DNA from: CAVTLG01 sp963802635
GTDB taxonomy: Bacteria; Chloroflexota; Ktedonobacteria; Ktedonobacterales; Ktedonobacteraceae
Length of the DNA: 64,000 nt
Reading direction: 5' to 3'
NCBI GenBank assembly: GCA_963802635.1
Contig: CAWDJJ010000001.1
Span: forward strand, 186,001 to 250,000
Below the pieces are notes generated by a model that was given only the letters and a program-made list of their open reading frames with translations, did not search any database and was not told the DNA's origin. This document shows, in pieces, positions 6,635-15,738 of the stretch. Every line of letters begins with the position of its first letter. Position 1 is the stretch's first letter. The position numbers were made by a program, and so were the translations under genes.

Positions 6635-9094
6635 GTGACAACGCAAAACACTCATCATGAGCATAACGACGTTGATACATCCGTTGTGGAGTATCCATCT
6701 GCCCTCGCAACGGCAGCCGAAGCCACAACTGCCGAGGCGGTCGTACCTGCTGAGGACCGCGTAGATGTAGCCACTTCCTCTCCTGAGTCTGCCATTCCTG
6801 CTCTATCCCAGGAGAAGACTCATCACGAGGTATCTGGTACGCAAGAGACGGCGGAACTTGCTCAGGAGAGTACAAGTCAGGAAACACCTGTTATTGCCAT
6901 TCAAGAAACGTTACCTGCGCAAGAAGCGTCGGCAGCAGCGGCCCCTGCATCAGTAGTTGCGCCCGAAATATCTGCTGAGCCTGTCGTAGAAACGTCAGTT
7001 ACCACAACTGACAAGCAGACAACAGCAGAGGTACATGCTCAAGAAGCGCAGAAGTTGGAATCTCAGGAACAGCAGGTTTCTGAAGTACCATCTGCCAGTG
7101 AAACGCAGGCGGAGATCGCCAATGCTTTCACTCAATCCGTGGAGGAGGTAATTACCTCTTACGCAGAAGTTACCCCATTGATGGATGATAAGGCAGAAGA
7201 GGTTCGGCCTTTCACCGCTTTCATTGAGGAATTCCGTCAGGCCGAAGCTGCGCGTCTACAAGCCAGCTTGCATGATTCGCAGGTAGAGGCATTTGCGTTG
7301 CTTTCATCTGCAACGGCAGATGTTGCAACGTCTAAGCAAGGAACTGCAGCTACGGTTTCTGATGGGAAGGAGACAACCACGCCAATATCAGATATTGCTA
7401 ACACCTCTAGCGAGGAAGCATCTTCACAACAACCATTAATAAGTGCAGCGACGGACAGTGTTTCTGTACAGGAGAGTGCGCAGGGAAATACTGCTCTCCA
7501 ATCTTCAATCTCTGAGGCCCCTACTGAGCCAGTACGACCAGCATCCCCGGAGCGTCCAGTGTCACCATTATTGCGGCCATCATCCCGTTTACGTGTGCCG
7601 CGGCATAGTCTGCGACACCAACGCGAAGAGGCCGTTGCGGAAGTACCTGCACAGCTTCCTAATGAGGAGACTACTGCACCGTCAATTGCTGCTTCTGTCG
7701 ATGCACCAGCGCAGACAGAGACGCAACGGCCTGCGCGTCGCTATCGTTTTGATCGTCCTGCTGCCAGGACAATAGCGCCTGCAGCTCCCACCGCAGCGTT
7801 GCCGTCTTCTGAAGAGGTATTACCGACACCTACGCCCGCATCCCCTACGGAAGCCGCGCCACAGGCACCAGTCAGTGAACCGGCTGTCGCAAGCGTGACG
7901 CCAACTGTTGAGCCGTCTCGCAAACAAACGACTCCTGAACCGGCAACGGTGAATGTGGAGAGTGTAGCGGTAGCGCCAGAAAATGGCCGTCGTCGTCATA
8001 ACCATAAAGAACTACCCGCGACTCCTGTAGCTCCGGTAGTCGAAGTTGCGCCTCCTGTTGCGGAGCCACAGATGAAACAGGAAGAAGTCCCATCAGAAGA
8101 TCTTCCTCCATTGGAATATGCTGATTTGCAAAAAGCCAGCTCACGCCGTCGCCGTAGGCATCGCTCGGCAACGAGCGCGGTTGCGCCAGTTGTCCCGTCT
8201 ACACCAGCACCTTTAGCGCCAGTTGCACCGGTTACGCCACTTGTGACGCCTACTCCAACTTTGGAGAACAACACGGCCTATACGATTGTCTCTGGCTACA
8301 CAGTCAACCAAATGAACCAGGGTAATGATATTGCTGGACCATTTATGGGACCGGAGCCTTCGCCAGCGCGTGGTAGCGTTTTCTCGCGCGATGGGCGTAC
8401 TAATCGCGCTGAAACGCAGCGTACTTCTATGCCTGGTCCCGTCTATCCGGTACGCTCAGGCGATAATGGAGCCTCTAGCGCTTCAATAGCGAACCTGACG
8501 AATGTCATTTCACAGGCGATCCAGACACAAACAGATCGTATGGTTGCTGAACTGCGGCGAGCCAATCAGGCACCGACAAATGTTTCTGTGTCCTTGCCGC
8601 CGTTCCCTTCGACCGAGCGTGTCGGTGTGTTCGTTGATGTAGCCAACTTGCTCTATTCCGCTCGTACCTTGCGTATCACTGTCGATTTTGGCAAATTGCT
8701 CGACTTTCTACGCGGAAACCGCCGTCTTGTGCGTGCGCATGCTTATTGTCCTACCAGTCCACAAGCTGGCGATGAGCAGATGTTCCTGCAAGCAGTTAAG
8801 GGACTGGGCTATCGCATCACCACAAAGAATTACAAAACATTCTCCAGCGGAGCGAAAAAGGCTGATCTCGACCTGGATCTGTGCATGGATGTTGTACGCC
8901 TGGTCGACGGGCGGGCCATTGATGCTGTTGTACTGGTGAGTGGCGATAGTGATTTTATGCCCATGCTTGACTATTGCTCCGATCATGGAGTGCGTGTAGA
9001 AGTTGCCGCCTTTGACGAAGCGATGTCCGCAACGCTCAGACAGAGCTGCGACCTGTTCGTCAATCTCTCCATGCTGGAAGAGATTCGCGGATAA
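6635..9094 (+). CDS. Large NYN-domain (PIN-like) putative ribonuclease
   Basis: Residues 1 to about 615 are an Ala/Thr/Glu/Pro/Val-rich, apparently disordered region with basic patches (RRRRHRS). A short helix (about 620-645) precedes the C-terminal NYN domain at 662-819. The domain has the PIN-like acidic residues: VFVDVANL, KKADLDLDLCMDVV and LVSGDSDFMPML, as in LabA/DUF88 proteins, which are predicted metal-dependent RNases. GTG start with GGAG seven bases upstream. A strong bidirectional terminator follows. The very long unstructured arm is the unusual part; it may tether RNA or protein partners (inference). Confidence 0.85.
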   Translation: MTTQNTHHEHNDVDTSVVEYPSALATAAEATTAEAVVPAEDRVDVATSSPESAIPALSQEKTHHEVSGTQETAELAQESTSQETPVIAIQETLPAQEASAAAAPASVVAPEISAEPVVETSVTTTDKQTTAEVHAQEAQKLESQEQQVSEVPSASETQAEIANAFTQSVEEVITSYAEVTPLMDDKAEEVRPFTAFIEEFRQAEAARLQASLHDSQVEAFALLSSATADVATSKQGTAATVSDGKETTTPISDIANTSSEEASSQQPLISAATDSVSVQESAQGNTALQSSISEAPTEPVRPASPERPVSPLLRPSSRLRVPRHSLRHQREEAVAEVPAQLPNEETTAPSIAASVDAPAQTETQRPARRYRFDRPAARTIAPAAPTAALPSSEEVLPTPTPASPTEAAPQAPVSEPAVASVTPTVEPSRKQTTPEPATVNVESVAVAPENGRRRHNHKELPATPVAPVVEVAPPVAEPQMKQEEVPSEDLPPLEYADLQKASSRRRRRHRSATSAVAPVVPSTPAPLAPVAPVTPLVTPTPTLENNTAYTIVSGYTVNQMNQGNDIAGPFMGPEPSPARGSVFSRDGRTNRAETQRTSMPGPVYPVRSGDNGASSASIANLTNVISQAIQTQTDRMVAELRRANQAPTNVSVSLPPFPSTERVGVFVDVANLLYSARTLRITVDFGKLLDFLRGNRRLVRAHAYCPTSPQAGDEQMFLQAVKGLGYRITTKNYKTFSSGAKKADLDLDLCMDVVRLVDGRAIDAVVLVSGDSDFMPMLDYCSDHGVRVEVAAFDEAMSATLRQSCDLFVNLSMLEEIRG

Positions 9095-9115
9095 GTAAAA
9101 CAGACATTCTGTATG

Positions 9116-9148
9116 AAAAGGGCATCACTTTAGCGGTGATGCCCTTTT
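9116..9148. terminator. Bidirectional Rho-independent terminator
   Basis: AAAAGGGCATCAC and GGTGATGCCCTTTT form a near-perfect hairpin flanked by A and T runs, between the convergent NYN and peptidase genes. Confidence 0.92.
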
Positions 9149-9235
9149 GTTCTGCTAGATTTGGCGCTGTGAGATGTTCTCCATTTAATACCTCTGGATA
9201 TACGTGGCAAACCTGCGCGTCAAGCTCATGAATAG

Positions 9236-10435
9236 CTATGCTCCGATAGTGGTGATAAGTCCTGCTAGCAGAGCAGTACGTGGTGCGATGCTACTTGCTA
9301 CTAGATATTCGTTCGGACTATGATCCAGCCCGCCCACAGGTCCCAGACCATCAAGCGTGGGATAGCCGAAGTCCGATGCGTAATTCGCATCTGAGATGCC
9401 TCCCGTAGCGGCGTGATTGACTGAAAATCCAAGCGTGCGGGCGATTTTCTGTGCATACCGTACCAGTTGTAAGTTGCCATCGGTACAGGTCATTGGATCT
9501 CGGTTATCGGTGTCCGTTTCTAGCGTCAACTCTACACCGGGAATCTGCTTATGCTGCAACATCTCGTGCCAGCGCTGTTCCGTTTCAAACCTGTCTTTTT
9601 TGTATTGGAAGCGCAGATCGATGGTCACTTCTGCATAATCAGGGACAACATTCGTAGCAATCCCGCCTGCAACGCGTCCTACATTGATGGTGATGCCTTC
9701 GCGCCAGCCATGCAGACTCTGAAACTGCACAATCTGGTGCGCCAACTCTACAATAGCATTGCAACCCTTTTCAGGTTCTACACCCGCATGAGCCGCATGA
9801 CCACGTGCACTCAATTTGTACCAGGAGCCACCCTTGCGCGCGCTTACGAGATCGCCATTTTCCCGTGCTCCCTCCAGTACCAACACACCATCGCAATCCT
9901 GGCAAGCGTTGTATATAGTATCTTTACTATGACGGTTGCTAACTTCTTCATCGGAAACGCATAAGAAACGAATTTCACCAAATGAACGATAATCTAACTT
10001 TATGAGCGCTTCAATCCCGTAAATTGCGGCCAGAACACAACCTTTCATGTCATAAACACCAGGTCCATAGATGGTATCGCTCTCATAGCGCACAGGACGG
10101 GTCGCGGCTGTGCCCGTAGGATACACCGTATCGATATGACCGAGCAGGAGGACCGTGCCACGACCTTGCCCATGGATGGTTCCTAAGATGTCATTGCCCC
10201 AATGTTCATGTTCAAAGACCGTCACATCCATGCCCAGGCTGCGCATATGTCCCGTTAAATGGCGTGCTACCTCGTCTACGCCTGTTTTATAGTATGTGCC
10301 TGAGTCTATTGCGCAAAGACCGCTCAGCTCTTGAATGTATTGTGACAAATGAGTTCGCATGTAGGCTTCTACAGCCAGAGCTGGTTCATCAGGTGAGACA
10401 CGTTGTTGTGCGGATACTGGTGATTGTACGCTCAT
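9236..10435 (-). CDS. M20-family zinc metallopeptidase (carboxypeptidase G2-like)
   Basis: Dinuclear zinc aminoacylase/carboxypeptidase fold. Metal-site motifs are intact: LLLGHIDTVYP, GPGVYDMKGC, SDEEVS and near the end LGPVGGLDHSPNEYL, with the dimerisation domain between. The arrangement matches glutamate carboxypeptidase/ArgE-DapE relatives of about 380-400 residues. No signal peptide is obvious, so it is likely cytoplasmic and acts on small peptides or N-acyl amino acids. It is a single gene, convergent with the NYN gene. Confidence 0.88.
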   Translation of the reverse strand: MSVQSPVSAQQRVSPDEPALAVEAYMRTHLSQYIQELSGLCAIDSGTYYKTGVDEVARHLTGHMRSLGMDVTVFEHEHWGNDILGTIHGQGRGTVLLLGHIDTVYPTGTAATRPVRYESDTIYGPGVYDMKGCVLAAIYGIEALIKLDYRSFGEIRFLCVSDEEVSNRHSKDTIYNACQDCDGVLVLEGARENGDLVSARKGGSWYKLSARGHAAHAGVEPEKGCNAIVELAHQIVQFQSLHGWREGITINVGRVAGGIATNVVPDYAEVTIDLRFQYKKDRFETEQRWHEMLQHKQIPGVELTLETDTDNRDPMTCTDGNLQLVRYAQKIARTLGFSVNHAATGGISDANYASDFGYPTLDGLGPVGGLDHSPNEYLVASSIAPRTALLAGLITTIGA

Positions 10436-10980
10436 AATAACTCCTATTCGTAAAAATGAGTAACCAGATGAACCTGATCCGCAGAAAAGGTATCTGGTTT
10501 ATTGGTGATGTGATCCAGTTGGCTTTCTGTCTACCAGTGATCCATAGCAAGTCTGGTCTACGAAACAAACGGTTACGCATCACAGTCGTTACTTCGTACG
10601 TACAGCTTTGTGCATTGCCCACCAGGATTACAGTTCCCGGTGGGCAACGTATTTGGATCACCATCGATACCAGTAGAGGGCGCAAGGGAAATCTTTAGGA
10701 GTAGGGGCGTAACATAGCGAGTTTGCTCAGAGCGTAATAAAAAGTGATGATGACGAGTTGTACTGTGCAGCCTCTGCTACATTGTAGTGGCCGCCGAATT
10801 TATGCATACAGAAACTCTCTACGAGTTTGTCTTTAGAAAAGCACAATTCTTTTATTGCGAACCGATTTCAGACACTCTCTGCTGCTTACGTGCTCCCCAT
10901 ACCATGGAAGCGCTTCTCCTATTGATTCATTACTGCTGCCCTCCAGATGAAGAATAGATTGTTTGCATTGTGCATGCCTA
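10436..10980. other. Intergenic region with one stem-loop
   Basis: No gene is seen. A perfect TTGCCCACC / GGTGGGCAA inverted repeat occurs at 10615-10623 and 10639-10647, upstream of the minus-strand peptidase. Function unknown. Confidence 0.5.
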
Positions 10981-10982
10981 AT

Positions 10983-11016
10983 AAAAAAGGCGGGGCGCTG
11001 GATATGTGCGCCCCGC
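10983..11016 (-). terminator. Rho-independent terminator after the DivIC-like gene
   Basis: On the minus strand a perfect GCGGGGCGC / GCGCCCCGC hairpin is followed by CCTTTTTT, about 265 bases downstream of the stop of the gene at 11281. Confidence 0.8.
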
Positions 11017-11280
11017 TCTTAATAATAATCAGTTACACTGCGAAACGCGTACTCCGAAGTAAATGCCCACTCAGCCCCAGCCAACACTGGAGCTGCATAA
11101 GCATAAGCGCTATTTGGTTATTTACACGTTTTACGGTCATACCCTGTCTCGAAAAGTAGATTTGGTATATCTTCATCGATAATAACGTTATACTTTTATG
11201 ATACATATACTGTCAAGCTATTGAGGCTTTTATCTGACTTTTGTACCCCCCCGGTATAGCACAAAAGAAGATGACCACAA

Positions 11281-11760
11281 CTAATTTCCAAAGATTGCTT
11301 GCCACCATGCCTGCCAGTATCCCTGAGATGATGGAGTATGCTTGCCATGTATGATCGCTTGCTGCTGTGGGTCCGTACTATTGACGATCACCACCAATTG
11401 CTCACCAGGATGTACGTAGCCAAGTTGCTGGCGGGCTTCACTGGCAACAATATCAGGATCTTTATAATAGGCAGCCGCATTTTGCAAATTCGTGTGTTGT
11501 GCCTGCTTTTGTTGTAAGACTTGTTGGGCGCTTTGCACTTTCTGCATCAAATAGCTGTTCGACCAGGCTTGAGCAAGCGTGGCTAGTAAAAGGGCCATAC
11601 AGATAAGCCCGGTGATCCAGATGACTGTGCGTGCGAATAGCGAGTAACGCCTGACTCTCGAACGCCCAGTCGCTTCTTTCATCCCTATCGCCGATGTAAC
11701 ATTAGCGTTGCTGCCTTCTGGGCGCGAGGCAAGTTGTGTTCTCTCTGGATGGTTTTGCAC
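11281..11760 (-). CDS. Septum formation initiator (DivIC/FtsB-like)
   Basis: Bitopic division protein. A basic cytoplasmic N-terminus of about 40 residues leads to one membrane helix (TVIWITGLICMALLLATLAQ, about 45-65), a coiled coil rich in Gln/Lys/Val, and then the family signature YYKDPDIVASEARQQLGYV followed by HPGEQLVVI. In other bacteria such proteins bridge FtsL and FtsQ at the septum. At 159 residues it is longer than FtsB because of both tails. No other division genes are adjacent. Confidence 0.88.
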   Translation of the reverse strand: MQNHPERTQLASRPEGSNANVTSAIGMKEATGRSRVRRYSLFARTVIWITGLICMALLLATLAQAWSNSYLMQKVQSAQQVLQQKQAQHTNLQNAAAYYKDPDIVASEARQQLGYVHPGEQLVVIVNSTDPQQQAIIHGKHTPSSQGYWQAWWQAIFGN

Positions 11761-11940
11761 ATAACCTCCTTCCTTTTATTATACGTATCATACACTCGAT
11801 ATGTCTCACTCTTCCTATTTTATATAAGAATTGGCTGTGATGATAGTGTGAGTGCACGGAGAACAGGAGAATCGGGTCACAATGGCATGGGGATGAAGCG
11901 CAGAACTACTATGTGTGATGGACAGATAGCAGTTCTGTGT

Positions 11941-12351
11941 CTAGTGCATGTGTATGACTAATAAGCCCATGAGGTCAAAGCCGAGAAGCGTGAAAATAAG
12001 TGCCAGGCAGCTATAGATAATCCTGCGTCGCCATGACTGCCTCAACGATGCTGTTGCTGTTGCAGGCTGAATCGTCATGAGCGAGATGGTATTGCCAAGG
12101 GTATCAGTAGTGCGCTCTCTCAGTGTTTCTGTAAGGGGGGAAGTGGTCAGGCGACTCAAACGTTTATGTAATGCTTCTACACGATCACTAATAGCATGCT
12201 CAAATGAAGTGTGGAGCATCTCATCATCGGGGTGCCGTAAAGATATGGAAAGCGCAGACATTGGCTCAGTTGCATACCTATCTGCCAATTTCTCCATGTC
12301 ATATGTGTCCAGTGCATAGTCGGTGGTGGTACTACAAAGTGTTCCCTTCAT
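11941..12351 (-). CDS. Small tail-anchored protein of unknown family
   Basis: Not recognised. About 110 mainly helical, polar residues end in a basic RRR followed by one C-terminal hydrophobic helix (IIYSCLALIFTLLGFDLMGL), suggesting a tail-anchored membrane protein. ATG 12351 is chosen because AAGGAGG lies eight bases before it; the frame is open to 12435. Confidence 0.55.
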   Translation of the reverse strand: MKGTLCSTTTDYALDTYDMEKLADRYATEPMSALSISLRHPDDEMLHTSFEHAISDRVEALHKRLSRLTTSPLTETLRERTTDTLGNTISLMTIQPATATASLRQSWRRRIIYSCLALIFTLLGFDLMGLLVIHMH

Positions 12352-12860
12352 GGTCTCTACCTCCTTGGTAATCTGTTCTCTACACGGTAAAGGATAGTGG
12401 AAGTAAGACGCATATACATGGGTCAAATGACACATTGTGAGCTTAAATTGCCGGGCCTAAGAAGATTTTAGTCTCATATCTAGCAGGATCTAATACCAGA
12501 GAGGTGTATCACGGCGCTAGTGTGTATCATCGGTACTGCTCTCCAGAACTTTAGCTTCTCTGCCTGCTCGTAACTTCTCTGAAAGCGACTGTTTTCATGT
12601 CGGGTGGTGAACCCGATTCATGAGCGTCTATTCAGGTGCGGCAAACTCGTGCAAGCATCGAGACAGGAACTTTTTTATATCATAGAGGACCCGGCACTTT
12701 GCACAAAAAAGGTCCTGACGCAGCTCACGTTAGCGAATCTGAAGAGCTACAGTATTTTTCGATCATATCAACCTCACTGTTATACTGGACTCACAAGTAA
12801 AAAATATGTAGCCTTATGCCTGCGCGAGGGAAGGCTGATATATATATAAGGAGCCTCTTT
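12352..12860. other. Divergent intergenic region
   Basis: Lies between the divergent small membrane protein and zincin genes. It has a TATACT at 12781-12786 that could serve the plus-strand gene, without a good -35. Nothing else recognised. Confidence 0.3.
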
Positions 12861-13352
12861 ATGCTACTGTCTACGACTGCCGCTGATAGTCTATGGGGTA
12901 ATGCGACCAGCAGAAAGGATTTGACCAGCTATCTTGAGCGCATCTGGCGGCTGTATTTTATGGATATTCCACGTGTGAACATTGTTGAGATTACGTACTG
13001 TTATCCCTGGAAAAGTCGGCTTGGCTTGATCCGTCTTTCTCTGGACGCAACAACATCATTTATTGGCATCAACTCCCTGCTGCAAATCGATCAGGTGCCT
13101 GAATACGTCTTGATTACGACGATTGCCCATGAGTTGGTACATTATACACATGGCTTTGGCTCACCACTGCCACGTTGCTGCAAGCATCCGCATGCCAATC
13201 GCGTGGTTGATCGTGAATTAGAGCGGCGCGAATTAGGAACCTATCTGCGTTTTTGTAACGAGTGGATTGACAAGTATTGGTATTCGTTTTATGATATGCA
13301 ACGGGCCTCTGGTTGGGCAGACATTGCTGGGATAGGCCGTTATGCTCCATAA
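12861..13352 (+). CDS. Putative small zinc metallopeptidase (HExxH)
   Basis: A 163-residue protein with IAHELVHYTHGFG, an HExxH zincin motif at H90-E91-H94, and a further histidine/cysteine-rich stretch (CCKHPHANRVVDRE) that may give the third zinc ligand. The layout recalls SprT-like or minigluzincin proteins. ATG 12861 has AAGGAG six bases upstream and is preferred to the longer frame from 12816. No signal peptide. Substrate unknown. Confidence 0.65.
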   Translation: MLLSTTAADSLWGNATSRKDLTSYLERIWRLYFMDIPRVNIVEITYCYPWKSRLGLIRLSLDATTSFIGINSLLQIDQVPEYVLITTIAHELVHYTHGFGSPLPRCCKHPHANRVVDRELERRELGTYLRFCNEWIDKYWYSFYDMQRASGWADIAGIGRYAP

Positions 13353-13430
13353 GACGAGAGCAACGAACAGGCCGTGTTGGCAATGTATCGAGATACTACG
13401 TCTGTCCATGAATGCGTGCAGGAGAAGCTC

Positions 13431-13459
13431 TTGACATCCTCTCGTGCCTGTGGTATATT
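13431..13459 (+). promoter_or_regulatory. Promoter of rho
   Basis: TTGACA (13431-13436) and TATATT (13454-13459) are 17 bases apart. It would give a leader of about 255 bases before rho; long leaders on rho are known to permit autoregulation by attenuation in other bacteria. Confidence 0.75.
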
Positions 13460-13670
13460 CTAGCTAACTCCGAAGATATGTACTGTGCTATTGGTAGTTT
13501 TACAGGATTCCACTTGTGCCAGGTTGTATTGTACAGTGTCTTTGGTACGTTAGCTGGCACCTCATACTTTTTCATCAAAGCCACCTGTGACTGCAGAGTC
13601 ATTCAAACAGGGTATGTGTCCAATGACCCTATACGTTTATTCCCACCAAACTGTCCAGGTTCAACGCAGA

Positions 13671-13722
13671 AAGGAGAAAGGGCGTTTCCCTCAAGTATTC
13701 CGCTTCGCCCTTACACAACGTG
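13671..13722 (+). promoter_or_regulatory. Ribosome site separated from the rho start by a stem-loop
   Basis: AAGGAG (13671-13676) lies 43 bases before the GTG at 13720, too far for normal use. Immediately between them AAGGGCG (13678-13684) pairs with CGCCCTT (13706-13712). Folding would leave one base plus seven bases between ribosome site and GTG. No other ribosome site fits the start. Confidence 0.5.
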
Positions 13723-14993
13723 AACATAGCTGAGTTAGAAACCAAAACAATTACGGAGTTGCGCGATATTGCTCGCGACCTCGAACTCTCCGGTTACAGC
13801 ACCCTCAAGAAACAGGACCTCGTTTTTCGACTTCTTCAAGCCAATACCGAACAGCAAGGAAATATCTTTAGTGCTGGTGTGTTGGAGATCGTGGAGGATG
13901 GGTTCGGGTTCCTTCGGCAGGAGCGTTTCTTGCCCGGCAATATGGATGTCTATGTCTCGCAGTCGCAGATTCGCCGCTTTGGCTTGCGCACTGGAGACAT
14001 GGTGTCAGGACAGGTTCGCCCCCCAAGGATAATGAGAAGTACTACGGGTTACTGCGTGTTGAGGCTATCAATGGGGTTGATCCTGAGATCGCCAAGCGTC
14101 GTCCCATTCTTCGACGTCTTGACGCCAATCTTTCCCCGTGAGATGTTTAATTTGGAGACCAGCCCCGGCGAATATTTCGGGTCGCCTGATCAATCTGGTC
14201 TCCCCAATTGGACGCGGACAACGCGGTCTGATTGTCTCTCCCCCGAAAGCTGGTAAAACTATTCTCCTCAAGTCCATCGCTAATTCAATCACCGAGAACT
14301 ACGAGGATGCTACATCTGATGATCGCGCTGATAGGCGAGCGACCAGAAGAAGTTACCGATATGAAGCGCTCAGTCAAGGCTGAAGTGATCAGTTCGACCT
14401 TTGATGAGCCGACTGAGGCCCATACACGTGTTGCCGAGATGGTGCTGGAGCGTGCGAAACGCCTGGTTGAAGGCGGACGTGATGTGGTCATTTTGTTGGA
14501 TAGTATTACCCGTCTGAGCCGGGCGTACAATCTGGCTGTGCAACCCAGTGGTCGAACCCTCTCCGGTGGTCTTGATCCAAGCGCCTTGATTCCTCCAAAG
14601 CGCTTCTTTGGTGCTGCTCGTAAGATTGAAGAGGGCGGTAGTCTGACCATTATCGCTACTGCTCTGATTGATACGGGTAGCCGTATGGATGACGTGATCT
14701 ACGAGGAGTTTAAAGGCACCGGTAACATGGAATTGATGCTGAATCGCAAGCTTGCTGAGCGCCGTATCTTCCCTGCTATCGATATTGCCACATCCAGTAC
14801 GCGTCGTGAAGAACTCTTGCTCGACGACAAAACGTTACGTGCCGTTGTCGTGATGCGTCGTATGTTCTCCACACTGGCTGATCAACAGAGCGGTAAGGGT
14901 AGCCTGGAAGCTACCGAGGCTCTGCTACAGCATATGGCGAAGACAAGCAACAATATGGAGTTTCTGGCAACGCTGAGCAAGAATATCTTTTAA
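13720..14993 (+). CDS. rho: Transcription termination factor Rho, reading frame broken by four indels
   Basis: Hexameric RNA-dependent ATPase that ends transcription. The N-terminal Rho_N helix domain (ELETKTITELRDIARDLEL) and cold-shock-like RNA-binding domain (GVLEIVEDGFGFLR) are read from 13720. Walker A (SPPKAGKT), GERPEEVTDM and DSITRLSRAYN follow, ending in FLATLSKNIF. The frame changes four times: one base missing in the C run at about 14020, one extra near 14103, one extra near 14168 and one extra near 14312. Correcting each restores an uninterrupted canonical Rho of about 425 residues. Everything else is intact, so base-call error is likelier than decay. Confidence 0.88.
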
Positions 14994-15096
14994 GTCAGCG
15001 CGATCACTGGTGTCTGCCAACAGTGGTAGCTTCCTGGTGGGGGAGTGCCGTTGGTGGCAGGTACCAGTATTGTAGCCAACATTGGAGCGATAGCTT

Positions 15097-15594
15097 ATGG
15101 CATCATCTTCTGTCGCACATGAACCGGTGTTTATCGGTCCCGGCTTGAGTCTGTTCAAGCGCATTATGACTATTATGGGCATTATTGCTCTGACGGCTCT
15201 CGTGCTCTGGATTGCGCTGCATCAGGGTGTATCAGCGGTGGGCAGCACAATTGTTGCAATCCTGTTCATCGCGGGCTTTGTCTATTACTTGCGTATTGTG
15301 GCTCCCGTTCCATTTACGATTACGCTGGGATCTGAGGCCCTGACGAAACGTAATCGTAAAGGCGAAACTATCTTATTGCCCTGGGACAATGTGACGCGTG
15401 TCAAAGAGGAGTTCTTTCCTAATGGCAAGCGCATTGGTCTGACGGTCTATCGTAAGGTGACAGAGCCTGGTCAGAAAGCCAAGGCCTGGGCCGTCTATCG
15501 TGATGATGTCACTGATCTCGATGGTCTGGCTACGGCGCTTAAGCAGACAATCCCTGCCACATGTGAGTGGCGGCGTGAGACTGTGCACGAATAG
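15097..15594 (+). CDS. Two-helix membrane protein with PH-like domain
   Basis: A short N-terminus is followed by two hydrophobic helices (about 26-45 and 49-69) and then a cytoplasmic beta-rich domain (LGSEALTKRNRKGETILLPW onward) like the bacterial PH/YcxB-type domains. Function unknown. It follows rho by about 100 bases on the same strand. Confidence 0.6.
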   Translation: MASSSVAHEPVFIGPGLSLFKRIMTIMGIIALTALVLWIALHQGVSAVGSTIVAILFIAGFVYYLRIVAPVPFTITLGSEALTKRNRKGETILLPWDNVTRVKEEFFPNGKRIGLTVYRKVTEPGQKAKAWAVYRDDVTDLDGLATALKQTIPATCEWRRETVHE

Positions 15595-15738
15595 CTTGCG
15601 GGTGGGTAAAGCTATTATGGAGATGTTTTGACCTCTGCGGCTTTACGCGTGGTGTAGCTTATGTTTTCTGCCTTATCCTCATGCAATGCGCGATGCCAGG
15701 TAGAACAGGTAGCAATGAGTATCTCGCTTTTGCAGTCT

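Noticed and set aside
10984..11159. Small plus-strand ORF at 10947-11159
   Set aside because: It overlaps the terminator hairpin of the DivIC-like gene and has no ribosome site.
13412..13723. A 103-residue protein encoded in the rho leader
   Set aside because: It begins before the rho promoter's transcription start, lacks a ribosome site and has no family; the region is better read as an untranslated leader.
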